Below, one piece after another: positions 24,196-39,475 of a stretch of DNA of 64,000 nucleotides. Made by a program: the position numbers and the translations under genes. Within the stretch, counting starts at the first letter, position 1; each line of letters starts with the position of its first letter. The stretch lies in assembly GCA_029931535.1 (NCBI GenBank), contig JAQPZY010000962.1:186001-250000 (forward strand), in the 5' to 3' direction. The notes beneath the pieces are model-generated. The model was not told the DNA's origin. It saw only the letters and a list, made by a program, of their open reading frames with translations, and made no database searches. The DNA comes from Margaritifera margaritifera. Its lineage: Eukaryota > Mollusca > Bivalvia > Unionida > Margaritiferidae.

Positions 24196-24394
24196 CTTCT
24201 TCAGCAACACTCTGAGCATTACCCCATATATAAACTAGTTTCGATCCAGCACCCAACTGGTCTTCTTCAGCAACACTCTGAGCATTACCCCATACATAAA
24301 CTAGTTTCGATCCAGCACCCAAGTGGTCTTCTTCAGCAACACTCTGAGCATTACCCCATACATAAGCTAGTTTCGATCCAGCACCCAACTGGTT
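24196..24394. repeat. 66-bp tandem repeat, 3 copies
   Basis: Each unit holds CTTCTTCAGCAACACTCTGA and TTTCGATCCAGCACCCAA. Because 66 is a multiple of three, an open frame of 22-aa repeats exists on both strands; there is no other sign of coding. Confidence 0.93.
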
Positions 24395-25072
24395 CAGCTA
24401 AAAATTGGTAACCTTTCTCTTTTATTTTTCTTCAAAACAAAAGGCTAATACTTGCTTGAGTTAGCTTTAGTGCAGTGTGGGACTCAATTATTTGATTTAC
24501 AACGAAGAATATTACCCGAGAGCTTCTCCAATTAATTTTGGACTAAAATGCAATTGTAACTGTCCTGTCGCTTTGTCATGCTTGTTCTAGTGTACGCGAA
24601 TATGAGCTGTACAAGGAACTGTACTTCACCTAAGGGTTCTTATAATTTACAGGAAAAGTCATAAGTATATTGAATATATCATTTGAAGAAAGTAAAAATT
24701 ATTAAACATGCATCATTTCCTATTTATTAAATATAGACGACATGTAGTTGATAGCAGACGCTGTTGGCAGTTTTATTTACTCTCATCCTCACACTTCAAA
24801 TGTCACGTGTCCTGCTCTGCAACTGACGATACAACACGTGGCTATAAAATGGTTACATACTTAAAGGGGATAAAACCCCCCGACCTGCACAATTTTATTG
24901 TACATAGCAAGATATGTAGTAATTTGTTTATTTAATCTATCCCGACTATTTTCTTCTTTGCATCTATTGCATTTGCACAAACATTCCATATAAAAATACT
25001 GTCCTGTATTCCGAGATCAAATGGAAAGAACCTGCCCCGAATTTGTTATCTCCCTTCCATACAAACAGGATG
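24395..25072. other. Spacer upstream of the THAP pseudogene
   Basis: No gene or repeat recognised. Confidence 0.5.
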
Positions 25073-25080
25073 TGACGTCA
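25073..25080. promoter_or_regulatory. Palindromic CRE site (TGACGTCA)
   Basis: Full consensus CREB/ATF site 66 bp upstream of the THAP start codon. It is a plausible promoter element, but an 8-bp match can occur by chance. Confidence 0.4.
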
Positions 25081-25145
25081 TTTGAGAGGATTAACGTACA
25101 GGAGTCATATTTAGTTTGTGCAGCGAAGTGTTGAAAAGAAACAAG

Positions 25146-26871
<1,726 letters not shown>

Positions 26872-27622
26872 GACTTATTGTCTATGTGGCTTTCATAGAA
26901 GTTGGACAAGTCAACCAATGCATCTTAAAATACCCAATCTAGGCCTCTTAGTCAATAAGTGAATGAGCACATATTGGACTCAGAAAACACCAAAATGAAA
27001 AATCATACTAATAGTATCAGCATACTATTGAATTGACTATGTATATAGAAATACAAACTCTAAGAAAATGCTGAAACTTTCGTGGCTTGAACTTTACTTG
27101 AAGCAAAGTTATTGAATAAGTATCATATTGACCAAATGTGTCTCCAATACAAAACTTGAAGAGAGTGACACGTAAATTCTTGCTACTTTCAGTTACTATA
27201 ATTATTGTTAGATGTAGAGAAAGGCTTTTCCAAATTGGGGTGAATTTATAAAAATGGATGATTTGAAGTACTGAAGGGACTTAAAATAGTAGGCTCGAGA
27301 AATATTATGATGAATATTTAACTGGAAATTACCGTATAACACATAATGATATAATTTAGCACGAACTGCGTGGGTCACACCTATAGGACTTTGAACTGTA
27401 CGCCCTCGACATTCAGCCTGAACATGTCTCCACATTGTACCATCATGTACAACTCATCTTAAAATGCACTTTAATTGTTAGAATCGCAGATTGTCAATTG
27501 ATACTCGGGATGGAAAAAAGATTACACACAAGGGACAATTATCACTGGGTTTTTTTGGTGCGCACATATTAAAACTTGAAAGAATATTGTATGAAAAACC
27601 ATTCAGTTATATGTATCTTAAG
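26872..27622. other. AT-rich spacer, nothing recognised
   Basis: No supported feature. Confidence 0.6.
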
Positions 27623-27833
27623 TACCGTCTCTACTCTTTTATAGGTCGAGTCCAACTTCAGAAAAAAATAGACCCTAATCTGCTGTCGGATAATGCGTCG
27701 CCAGATCAGGGTCTATGATGTTTGTTCAATTGATTACTCCAAACAAGCTGCATAGACCCAGATCTGCCGGCGCATTATGTGAAAGCAGATCAGGGTCTAT
27801 GTTGTTTGCATTTGGACTCGACTTACTACGGTA
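27623..27833. mobile_element. Double-hairpin MITE, copy 2
   Basis: Ends TACCGTCTCTACTCTTTTAT and, reversed, TACCGTAGTAAGTCGAG. Two hairpins are present: TAGACCCTAATCTGCTGTC pairs with GCCAGATCAGGGTCTA, then CATAGACCCAGATCTGCCGG pairs with AGCAGATCAGGGTCTATG. The right half is followed by GTTGTTTGCATTTGGACTCG, the family signature. Confidence 0.88.
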
Positions 27834-28340
27834 TGTATACATTCGTAGAATTAACGAGTACTACCAACCTTATGTAAAATGTGCAAATTCATCTTTAAAG
27901 TACTCCACATGTAATGGATTAATATCACATTTATTTTTAAATGGGCACATCTTCATTTGTGCGTTTAAGTAATGTAGTTTTACTGTGATTTGATTCACCA
28001 CGTGACGCATGATTTTTTTGCTCATATTTCCTCATATACCAAATGTTATATAATCTGAGAATCAGAAAGTATATTTATTTATTGACACATCTGGAAATAT
28101 TCTACTTAAGCGAAACTTTATAACACAGAAATGTGCATGAGTGTATAACTAGTATGTGAAAGGTGATAGACCGACGGAAAAGAATTATAAAGCAGAATAA
28201 TTCTGCTTTTAAATCAATTTTCAATTAGTCTGTAAATCCGTTGAATTATAAGGATCTTTTATACTTTTCTTTTCTGTAATAAAATAAACAAAATGCATTA
28301 TACATTTCATCTTACTTTGCTATACTTTTCATTCTACAGT

Positions 28341-28342
<2 letters not shown>
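27834..28342. other. AT-rich spacer, nothing recognised
   Basis: No supported feature. Confidence 0.6.
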
Positions 28343-28547
<205 letters not shown>

Positions 28548-31500
28548 CCTGGAATAATTTGATCAAGTAACTTAGAATATTTACGATTCAAGCAGTAAGT
28601 TCTTTCAAACACTAATCTTACTCACCTCTAACTTCAGCAAATACCAAACTTCGATTGACCCTTGGTGTACAGTGTGCCTACTGATGTAGCGATGTATAAA
28701 GCACAGCTGCGGCACTTAACAAAACCGGTTAATTGTTATATGATCCATATATAAACAGTATACAGTATTGATGTAAATCCATATTTTCTTGCGAGTAAAT
28801 CTTAGGTTAAATTATTAAACAATTCACGTAAGTCAATAAAAACCTGTTATTATTTAATCCTCACTTTTTAAGTAGTTTCCAGTTGTCTTTCATTGTTTTA
28901 AAGGCACCGTAGACGGATTCTCGCAAAGGTGTTGTCATCGGATTTGCAATTAGGCGATACAATCAGCCAGATAAGTCCCTTAAATCTAAAACACATGAAC
29001 GATGACTTAATGCTTTCGCTATGTACATCAAATAAACTGGCCATTAAGCGTACCTCAAACTTCCAAATCAAGTCAATAAAGAACATTTGAAATTAAATTG
29101 CTCTTTACAAGTCGTTTCACTTCCTCTGGCTGTTGCTTGAAAGCAACACCCACTCAAACGAATCTGCTGATAAAAAAACCCCACAACAAGAACAAGAAAC
29201 AAAAACACGACAGATGTAACGCATCCAAAAGAACATCGCCTTCTCAGAAGTATTGAACTCATTCCAGCATATAAACAACAAACAGTATATTGACTTCAGT
29301 CACAAATTTCTTGCATTTTGTTATGTCCTATAGGATTAAATTGAGAAATGCAGATTTTTTGACAGATTGAATGGCGAACAAGCAATAGGAATTAGCAAAT
29401 GAAATTAGTTTCCCAGATAATCACAGCTTCAGTTGCTGAAATATATACGTGCTTGCGCCGCGACAGAAATTAAATTTATCGACCTACCGCAAAACAGGGA
29501 TGTTTGAATATACATATTTACATGTAATTATCATTTCAGTTGACAGTGTAAGGTTTATTTTTTAGAAAGAAAATGTAAGGTTTTATTATCAAATAAATAC
29601 AAGTATTAAAGGGAATGTTTGGGTTAAGGTTACATTCAATCCATTGAGTTTTTTTTATTTATTGCATGCGTAACTATCAGACAAATTAACGATGTCAAAT
29701 GACACGTTCTGTCCTTGATCCACCTGTCAACCATTTTTTTTTAGTGAAATGCTATTCACGTTGTAGGTCGTAGCCCAAATCACGTTAATAAAGAAAATTT
29801 CACACAGAAACGTAGCATGTATTTATAAATTTATATATTTTTTCCCAATCCGTCGCCGACATTTACAGGATTTGTAGTGAGAAAAGCGCATCGTTTTCTC
29901 GCTATTTTGAATAAATCATCTGCAAAGACGAACCAGTTACTCATATATCTTTCATGATAAACGAACCTATCTATGTCTCAATTTCTATATTTGTTGTGGC
30001 ATACATGTACGGGCTTGCAATTGATAAAACTGAATCGTTCTCAACTGATTTTATGTAATTTATGGGTAAAGGGGAACAAATTTGCTACTTATAAAAATAT
30101 AGGATCTCATATGCATATATAGAGAATACATATACGAGTGAAATTTATGAAAAGAGGCTTTTGAGAGCCTTGAAGAGCAAACACTTTAAATGTATCGATT
30201 TGAAACGACCACAATTGTAAGATTCTATTTTTCGCATGACGAAAAATGCTGATTTTATATGACGGAACTGCAGAATAGTGTAATCAGATGACTTTGAAAT
30301 ACATTCAAATGCCTTGGTTATTACGTCCTTCCTTTGCATGACGTTATAACGTCATTTCTGACGTAATGAAGTGTTATTACACGTGTTACATATATACAAT
30401 TATGATACAGGCATATTAACATAAATAACACGATAGTCGTGAAAAATATTTGTTTTAATGAATATCCATTTTCGCGGATTTGTGTGCACGAAAATACCTT
30501 TTGTATTATATATGAACATACATATTGATCGGGTTTCATTGCCGCGTATAGCGTTACTCATGGTGTATGATTTTAACCTTGACGATTTATTTCGAAATAG
30601 CGATTTCTGTTCACGTATTGCAACACTCTCATAGTACCAGCAGTAGGGAGGCCCGTTTACTTCGTGTTCTCTGACCGTGTGTATGACCACGTTCCGAGTA
30701 TTTATTGTGCCATTTTTCATTATATTGTCACAATATATACTGAAGAAGAACTGTCCACTTTACAGAAGCAATCTTCAGCTGTAGAGGTGTGTGAAAGAGT
30801 AAAACTTTATTCTTTCTTGCTATCCGTTCTATATGATAAAATTGTTTAACATTATTGAATGTTTTGGAATTTAGTCTAAATTTCTAAAAGCCAGACCTAT
30901 GTCACAAAACGCAATGTATAGGACATTGTCTGTTTCAGGTTAGATATTTTGAAACTGAATAGACAAGTTGAGTTCAGTTATACATTGCACTTATTATATG
31001 ATGAGAAACGTTCGAACTGTTAAAATACAATGCGATTATTATTGTCGTATACAGATTAATATACAAACGTGGTTATTATATTAATAATTATAATACAGTC
31101 ATTCTTATGGATGAAGAATTTAATGTGTAACGAAGTCAGTTCATATGCATGTATGCGTAATGTATATCACTGTATTCGTACCTAAACGTCGTTTTTAGGT
31201 TTGTCTTGTGTATTGCTCAGCTGAATGTTCTAGTTTTAGCTGTTCTGGAAAATCGTTGAATTCCGCTATGGTTGTTTATCCCGGATACTGTAGTTAAAGG
31301 TAACTTCGATGACATTGTTTGGACGGATGATAGTGGTCGACTCAGTGTGAGGGGCCAAAAGTTCTGGACCAACGCGTCTGCGGGGTAGGTAGGTTTCTGA
31401 GGGATCCTTCAGCAGGCGAGGAGGAGTACACTACACGAGATCATTGTGAGCAGTGGATTAGTCGTATCAAAGCTTGTCGTCAGGATGTCATGACATAACA

Positions 31501-32043
31501 GCATTATATTTGTTGATAAACAGTATATTAGGTTTCTCACCTAATATTGAGTGTCTTTATGTGTATGACAATCTAATGCAACATCATTCTTGTTGGCGAA
31601 CAATACATTAATCATATATGTTGATAAATCCATGAATTGATCACACCCATTAAGAAGGATATTATTTTGTCATATTTGTTGATGAACAGTGCATTGATCA
31701 TATCCGTTTAAGAACGATACCATTTTTTATATCTGTTGATGAACGTGGTGTGCATGCATATAAGCTACGTTTTTCAGTCGTTTAGTTTAATTTTTCTGTG
31801 TAAGATTGATGTAAGGTTATTAGTTCAGGGTGTCAAGGTGTCAAAAATCACGTTTTCATTATTCGTACCATAAATAAACATTTTATTTGCGTACTCTTGT
31901 TATGCGTCTTCGTTAGATCCAACCTATTACATCCATCTTAATTGCGAGTGCAGCGAGCTCTTATGGTAACGCGTATCATCTGCACCTTCCGGTTTAATAT
32001 ATCCAATTTACTCTTTGGAATACTTAGCAGAGAATACAAATTT
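28548..32043. other. Long AT-rich region without a supported gene
   Basis: Only short open frames occur (for example 30400-30720 on the minus strand, 106 codons), without recognisable domains. Sequence near 31310-31380 can be read as DDIVWTDDSGRLSVRGQKFW, faintly reminiscent of a transposase, but this is not supported further. Confidence 0.4.
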
Positions 32044-32268
32044 CACACACACACACACACACACAGAAAGTAGAAACAATAAATTTGTCTTTAATTATGT
32101 TCAATATTTATCGAAGTAATTAATACTGTATTCCACGCAGAAAATTCTCCGCACATGCGGAGAGCGCGCACGTGACGCTGTGCAAATTATTTTCACGACG
32201 TCACGCAATAGTTTAGCTGTTTTCGCTAGTCAGTATATTAACAACTGCTTCCGAGAAAGGGAATATAT

Positions 32269-32319
<51 letters not shown>
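32044..32319. repeat. (CA)n and (GA)n microsatellites around a CpG-rich segment
   Basis: (CA)11 at 32044-32065 and (GA)23 at 32273-32319. Between them, 32145-32205 holds a hairpin (CTCCGCA...TGCGGAG), an E-box in GCGCACGTGACG and a CRE-like GACGTCAC. This local CpG-rich cluster is unusual in the AT-rich surroundings. Confidence 0.75.
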
Positions 32320-32321
<2 letters not shown>

Positions 32322-34239
32322 ACACATATAGAACAAAAAGCATTATAATTTGAATGATATTACAGTGTGTTTGAATAACCTTGTACTAATGATACCTTGT
32401 AGTCATCAGTCTAAAAGTACGAATGTGAAAAACGTCATTGCAATTATTTGCTATCATACCACCAACGTATCGATATATGCATATTATTATTTACGTGGTG
32501 TTTTAGCAGTATGGATGGCAATTGCCTGGCTGTTTAGTTACATTTCACCCTAAGACGAATGCAAAGGGTCACAAGAAATTAAATAGGTTGGAATATTCTC
32601 ATCCAACCTACTAAAACACCATATAATGATTTTATCACCATTTTAAGAAAATTAACGACACTAACGACAAACAGTATTGTGTATTAAATTTATTGGAATC
32701 GCTGACTTATTTGAAAGCACTTTCCGGTTTCACTTATTGGATGCCGAGCTACTTCAGGTATTTATCAATTAAAATAAAATTTAAGGTTGGAATTTTATTT
32801 GATGTGCATGTCTGAAGTAACAGCTGTGATTGAATCTGAATTTGTTCTCGGCTACTTATTTTCACATTACGTCGCCGACAGAAACCGTGCAGCTGCAAGT
32901 AGCGCTTGGCTGTTCGATACAGAGAAATTAAATTTCGGATTTTGGAATTTTTGCAATCGCTAAATTCAATCGAATAGGCTGATCTTTGTATCCAGATAGA
33001 AAATCTAATCTTTCTTCTATAAATACATTGCACTGAGCCTTTTTAAACACTGCTGGTTAAGTAGTAGCCCTTTTCAGGATATGTCACCTATTAGTAAGCG
33101 ACTATTACATGATATAGTAAACTCTCAGTCAATCTTACAGTCGTACAGTTCTTCTCCATTACGGCCAGTTATATCGGAAAAAAAGTTGCAAGTGCGATTT
33201 ATGAGTGATGAATAAAGCTTCTAATTTCTTGAAACCATCTAAAAACATATTATTATCGAGAGTTTAAAAAAATGTGGTCACTATATTATTTTCCATATTG
33301 CCTGCCAATTTCCTTATTACCCGTCAGACACGGGTAGTATGGATGATCTGTCTGCGTGATTAGACAATACAATTTCGATCAATTTCTATAGATAGGGATA
33401 ATAAATGTTATTCTCTCCATCCTATCGACGATTTACGTGAAAAATTCAGCTTTTGTTTATTTACCCGGCAAATACATTCATTTTCCATTCCATTTCATTT
33501 ACAACAAAACGGTTATTTCTACTTCTACTTCCGCCTCAAAATGTTTTAATACCAAGGGAGGAAAATGCAAAGTTAGAAATTCATGCCGTTTGACTTGAGC
33601 GCTTTCTAGATTAAAAAATCACGTTGTTGCGTGCATGAAGTTTACTAAAGCGATCGATTTTTTTAAACCCATGCCATTATAAATAACAAAGGGCGTAGCG
33701 GGAATCATGCCATCGAAGAGACGTAGACGCAGGCAATGGTATGATTATTGCTTTGACCTAGACCATCTAATGCAGTAGAATTCAAATTGCTGATTTATAG
33801 GATTTCATTTATTTGTGCTGAAACACGAACAACGTTTTAGTTTCTGTTACCGGAATCATTAAAATATATATGTTAACTAATATTGTAAAGCACTTAGATT
33901 TTTAAAGAATAAATGAAAACATATGTTTTGCTGTCGATGGGATCTGTTTTAAAAATATATTTTTTTCAACAGCAAATGCAGCGAAAATGAATTAAAGAAT
34001 TCGAGGAAAGTCTTTGCTTTTCTTTGCAAGATACGTTTTAGTGTTAAGAAAGCTCCGTACGGTATAACAGTGTCTCGTTTTCCAATTGGTGTTGCTGTTT
34101 TTTTTTTTGTTTTTGTTTTTTTTTTTTTGTGTTTTTTTTTTAACTCTGCAAATATGAATTTGTAAATCAAGCAAATCTTGCGACAATTTCATACGTGTAA
34201 CGTCATCTTAGGTGTTTCACCGAAAAGTGTAAAGTCTGT
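32320..34239. other. AT-rich region, nothing recognised
   Basis: Contains a T-rich, low-complexity stretch at 34098-34141. No gene supported. Confidence 0.5.
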
Positions 34240-34345
34240 GGTCGTTGTGTTGAGATGCTCTATTTTAACTAATGGGGAAATGAGGTTCTGTACCTAGTAT
34301 GATTCATTGACCAGAGTTAATGATAGAGGTCGTAGGAAACTACCT
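34240..34345. repeat. Dispersed repeat shared with 50310-50410
   Basis: Aligned blocks AGATGCTCT...AATGGGGAAATGAGGTTCT here and AGATGCTCT...AATGAGAAATGTGGTTCT there. Both are followed about 40 bp later by GAT(A/G)(A/G)AGGTCGT. Similarity is moderate with small gaps. Family unknown. Confidence 0.45.
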
Positions 34346-34680
34346 TAAAAGACGAAATGAACCCCTAAAACACGTCAAATACGAAATATGCGAAAGTCTC
34401 CTAAAGGGAAGAAGAATGCACTACAGCACTCAACAAATAAAAAATAATATCAAAACTCAGAGCCCAGAAGGTTTAATATGCGAATTTTAAAGAATATTTT
34501 GGAATGATATAAAAATCTTTATGATCGAATCATTCAATTATAGTTTTCAAGTGGGATTTTATAACCACTCCAAAGAGATTGTTATTATTACAGTTCTTTC
34601 CCCAAAAAGATAAATATATGACGAAATTAAACAAATTGTGGACAAATATTTCTATTAAATATTGAGTATAAGATTGAAAG

Positions 34681-34928
34681 CAGTGGTGTACTGGCCATTG
34701 GGCATACCGGGACAAATCCCGGTGGGCCGCCGCAAAAAAATCCGTTTTTACCGGTGTTTTACTGGTGTGAGCAAAACCCTGGGCCTGTCCCGGCAGACCG
34801 CCGCATCGGTGGGCCGGTGGGCCGTCAAAAAAATCCGTTTTTACCGGTATTTTACTGGTGTGAGCAAAACCGCTGGCCTGTCCCGGCAGATAAGTCCAGG
34901 GCCGAGTTGCTTACCCAGTACACCCCTG
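34681..34928. mobile_element. hAT-like MITE with 8-bp target duplication
   Basis: Terminal inverted repeats CAGTGGTGTACTGG and CAGGGGTGTACTGG (right end reversed) fit hAT-type ends. They are flanked by ATTGAAAG (34673-34680) and ATTGCAGG (34929-34936), an 8-bp duplication with two changes. Inside, a 93-bp segment (CCGTTTTTACCGGTGTTTTA ... GGCCTGTCCCGGCAGA) occurs twice in tandem. Total length 248 bp; no coding capacity. Confidence 0.85.
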
Positions 34929-35875
34929 ATTGCAGGTAAAGTAATGTATTTGTGGATATAGTAATTTGAATAGTTTGCTGGAGTTCTTAATAGACAAGCA
35001 GTCATATTTACAAATGCACAGTTTTGTATGATTCCACATTTAAATTTGATCAATGTATGGGATGCATTAGTAGCTCTTGCGTTGCTATGACAAATGGTGT
35101 CTGGAGTTTAGGCTCTGCAAGAAAGATATTCATTTTCCGCCTGTACGACCTCAGAATTACTAATTGAGCAACCACCAGTATTAAATAAAAGTTCTATCCC
35201 ATGTATATAATATAGTTTTATTTATCTATTTTTTTATTTTTATTTATTTATTTATTTGTTTATTGCTATATATTATATAACATGACTTTTCATTACTGCT
35301 TGAATGAGCCAATCAAAGTATCTCTTCCAAACACAGTTTTCTTTATGCATATTGATGAATATATTGTCGTAGGCATGGAAACGGAAAGTACACGAGATTC
35401 AACAGTTAATAGAACTAATTTATTTTCTAAATCATTGCATTTATTTGCGTCTTGTTACTGGCACATTGGTTGATTGATAAAACGGATTACGGCCACTTAT
35501 GAAGCGATAGAAGAAACAAGTGTTAATAATTAAATTCATTCCAGTTACTGAGAAAGAGTGATTTAAATATCCCACGGGGCTTTTCAATCTTTGACTCGAG
35601 CCAATATGGTAAATTTATTTCCTTTGATAAAGCTTATTCAATTACTCATGTCTGAAGCTTTAATAGTTATTTCTGTCATCCCTAGTAGCATTGCAGTCAT
35701 AGAGAAAATATATAGGTTTTTGATTTCCCTTGATTTAGATACGTGTACGTTTATATGTTCTTAAACAGAAAAAAACCCACTTCCTCAGGATCATATATAA
35801 CAGGACTGGTATCGATTCCATTAGTATTTTCGTTTAAATTAATTAGTTTGTTAAATTGCTTCAATCTGACTCATA

Positions 35876-36039
35876 AAAATATACGAGATATGTGTATTTG
35901 TATTGTTTAAAATATACGAGACATGTGTATTTGTATTGTTTAAAATATACGAGACATGTGTATTTGTATTGTTTAAAATATACAAGACATGTGTATTTGT
36001 ATTGTTTAAAATATACGAGACATGTGTATTTGTATTGTT
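35876..36039. repeat. 33-bp tandem repeat, 5 copies
   Basis: Unit core AAAATATACGAGACATGTGT plus ATTTGTATTGTTT. It lies in duplication copy 1; the matching place in copy 2 (about 42140-42250) has no array. Confidence 0.95.
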
Positions 36040-36059
36040 GCAATAATATATTCCTTAAA

Positions 36060-36205
36060 AGGGCTTTTTAAAACTATAAAATAAAGTGTAGGAAATTTAC
36101 AGGTTTTTGATAAAAGGTGGATCTCAGTCATTTTAAAACTATAAAATATAGTGTTGGAAATTTAAAGGTTTTTGATAAACGGTGGATCTCAGTCATTTTA
36201 AAACG
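36060..36205. repeat. Direct repeat, about 67 bp, two copies
   Basis: Both copies contain TTTTAAAACTATAAAATA, AGGTTTTTGATAAA and GGTGGATCTCAGTCATTTTA. Confidence 0.85.
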
Positions 36206-36973
36206 GTATCTCATATTGTTGACGAAATTTACTTGAGCATGTTAATATGAAAAACAATACTTTTCTAAAAGAAGTCAGATAACTTACCCATAGTAAGAAC
36301 GTTAATTTTCAGTGTTGTCCTGTCAGGTATAATTGCAGAATTACCTGATCAGTTCCGGGGTATCCATCTTCTGTATACATATTTCATATGGTTAGAATTT
36401 AAGAAGCAAGGTCTAATGCTTTCAATATATAAAAACAAAACAGAGGGAAAATTGGAAAAATGGAAAATGAAAGGAGAACATTGATTGTGTTTGCATTTTT
36501 TCATCAAAGAAATCAAAACATGATCGATTTCACCTTGCATATATGCAAGCTATAGTTCCTTTTTTAATAACTTATGCACATTTTCTGAAGGCTGTTACTT
36601 GTAAAATTAATGTAGATTTTAGCGCTGAAAACAGATTATTGACGACAATTTACAAAAAAGAGGGTTTTCCAAAAATTCTTCGCATATCATTTGCTTTATA
36701 TTTTGACATTTTCTGGGATGATTTCAAATCGAGCACCGTTAAACGAAAAGTTTGCCTTAGCATGTCCATAGCAGGAACATATCAATTTATAGAAAAAAGA
36801 TAAATAAATTCAACCACCTTTAATATCCTTGTAATTATGAAGAAGTTTCGGAAACAAGGATGGAGACTTATGTCCATATAGACAGAAAATCTTTTTATGA
36901 GAGCGTAGAAATTGAAGACAGTACATGAACGTAATAGCTACAACCATGAAACTTGTCAAACTCATTGGCATTA

Positions 36974-37141
36974 ATGGATATACGTAAACTAGCTGAAATG
37001 CAGACTTTTGTGGATATAAACTAGCTGAAATGCAGACTTTTGTGGATATAAACTAGCTGAAATGCAGACTTTTGTGGATATAAACTAGCTGAAATGCAGA
37101 CTTTTGTGGATATAAACTAGCTGAAATGCAGACTTTTGTGC
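36974..37141. repeat. 32-bp tandem repeat, 5 copies
   Basis: Unit GGATATAAACTAGCTGAAAT plus GCAGACTTTTGT. The last four copies are essentially identical, so the array is recent. Absent from duplication copy 2. Confidence 0.96.
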
Positions 37142-37671
37142 AACACCTGGTGTACATATTACGGTCCTGTCAGGTCAGAATGCAGCACGTGTCATACCAG
37201 GATTTTCATTCACTTTGTTGATATTTAAATGTTCCTAACATGGTTTAAGAGCAATCATCAAATCACAAAAGTAGCTGTTAGAATGCGAACTGCCAGATAT
37301 TTGCATTCGTTCCTGGATAGTTTGAGCTTGAGATTTTGTATCAACCAATCATGAAGGACTTTATTTTTAAAAGTCATTTTTGTATTGGCTGAGAGTTGAA
37401 ACTTCATCTCAGACTCATACTCTCTAGGAAATCCGGTCCTTTTTTCAGTCTAAGTTGAAAGCGTGTAATTCGTAAAAAAATTAGCGAATACTGTAGGAAT
37501 TTTGTGTGTGGTTGTCTATGTGCGTGTTTCTGTGTAAGTAAGTGTAAGTACTAACAAAAAGAACAGCAAGGAATAAGGAGGTAGAGTAAGATTTGTTTAA
37601 TATATCTATTTCATAATCTTTTAAAACATGTTTATCATTTGCGTTTAGTCTGTCAAACAGTTACCGTATAT

Positions 37672-37879
37672 ACTAGAGCATAATCATAGTCCAAATGCAA
37701 ACAACATAGACCATGATCTGCTGGCGCATAATGCGCCGGCAGATCTGGATCTATGTTGTTTGTTCTACTGATTAGTTCTTACAAGCTGCATAGATCCAGT
37801 TCTGCTGGCGCATTATTCGACGGCCGATCTGGGTCTATGCAGTTTGCAGTTGGTATACTTATACGCGAGTATTATGGTA
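37672..37879. mobile_element. Double-hairpin MITE, copy 3
   Basis: Left end TACCGTATATACTAGAGCAT; right end reversed TACCATAATACTCGCGTATA. The hairpins are built on CATAGACCATGATCTGC / GCAGATCTGGATCTATG and CATAGATCCAGTTCTGC / GCCGATCTGGGTCTATG. The sister duplication copy (about 42650-42662, TTTTAATTAA) lacks it and keeps a single TA, giving the empty site. Confidence 0.9.
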
Positions 37880-38066
37880 ATTAAGAAGTTTTCTTATTAA
37901 TTTCTCAAGAAAGGCTAGTTCAAAAACATAGTATTGCACATTTATGTATATATATTTATTCTTCGACAGACGAATACAAAGTATTGGGATTTTTGTTACA
38001 ATTAAAATTCAATGTATATTAAATGCATCGTTTCTAATTTTCTGTCTTTATGACATATCCTTATTT

Positions 38067-38150
38067 GCATTTATTCTGTATTGTTACCCCATGCATTGCG
38101 TAGAAATGCATTTATTCTGTATTGTTACCCTATGCATTGCGTGGAAATAG
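38067..38150. repeat. 41-bp direct repeat, two copies
   Basis: GCATTTATTCTGTATTGTTA followed by CCCCATGCATTGCGTAGAAAT occurs twice. The sister copy near 44595-44640 has one. Confidence 0.9.
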
Positions 38151-38319
38151 ATGCTCTTAGAATAAGTTTATGTTATGTATCCATATCAAACATTAAAGGT
38201 AACTGTGTCTTCAATATTGAGTAAAAAGGTTGCGAAATCTTTTGTTACCTGTCGTATTTCATATACAACTAAGAAAATAAATTAATTAGCTGTCTCGTAT
38301 CATTCTTATACATAATTAG

Positions 38320-38321
<2 letters not shown>

Positions 38322-38392
<71 letters not shown>
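38322..38392. repeat. (GA)n microsatellite
   Basis: About 35 GA dinucleotides with one interruption near 38383. Same place as (GA)n at 44771-44848 in the sister copy. Confidence 0.98.
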
Positions 38393-38394
<2 letters not shown>

Positions 38395-39249
38395 TTTCAA
38401 TGTCTGAACAATATGTTAAGATTATATACATCCCTACACTGGGAGGTGCACGATAATAACCAAGACAGAGCATCATTTTGCAACTATATATGTAATTACA
38501 TCAGAGGAATAATGACCCTTTCGCCAATTACGAGTTGGATACAATTTATCAAAAGAATTACATTTCTGTTCAAAATGTTTAGGAGGCATAAAAGAAGATG
38601 TTTCACTGAGCAATTTTTTAATACAATTTTTATAAAGTTATTTGACATTTTGCAGTGACCTCTAACAAAATGTTATTTAGCTTATATACCGTATAAACTG
38701 CAAACCCCCTGGATTTTGCAAATGTCAGATGAAGATTACATTACAGCTACTTTTATTAACTCAAAAAAGGAAATTATACATTTAATCATCCTGGATAGGA
38801 AATATATTTGTATAAACTTTTCATAAAACCGTACCTCATGCAATGCTCATATTACTTATTTAATGTACTTATGTGATATATGGTACACAATGAATGAAAT
38901 CACTGAAACGGTTTTAAATGTATTTAACCTGGATTGTAAATAAGGCGCCACTATCTGTATGCTAGATGTTTGCTGTTTGTATTTTGCTATTTGTATGCTA
39001 GATATACTTATATTTTTACAGGAAATACTGCCTAATCACCATGGATATTTTGTGAGGAAACATAATTGTGAAATTTGCATTATACGTACGTTCTATAAAA
39101 CATTACAGTAACATTATATCAAACATTCGTTATATGTAAATAAAGAAAATCCGCATAATAACTATTCAAATGCTAACATTAGCTGTTCGGAACATTTTAA
39201 ATTTGTGTTTCTATATTTAGAACTCAAATTTATTGACGTGAAAATGTTG

Positions 39250-39475
39250 CGGTTTACAATGTTGGTCATCTTGCCATGTACCACAATTTGAGATCCGAAT
39301 GTACACACAATACCTTCTGTGTACAGTTTTACAGTATTGGTCCTCTTGTATATACCACAACTTGGGATCTAAATGTACACATAACACCTGATGTGTACAT
39401 GGTTACAGTATTGGTTCTCTTGCATTTACCACAATTTGAGATCTAAATGCACACACAATACCTTCTGTGTACAAT
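39250..39475. repeat. 75-bp tandem repeat, 3 copies
   Basis: Units start TTGGTCATCTTG (39262), TTGGTCCTCTTG (39337) and TTGGTTCTCTTG (39411) and include GAATGTACACACAATACC. The sister copy at 46206-46360 has two units. Confidence 0.88.

Noticed and set aside
31290..31510. Transposase-like peptide (DDIVWTDDSGRLSVRGQKFW)
   Set aside because: Only a faint resemblance to a Tc1-type block; stops follow at once and no terminal repeats were found.
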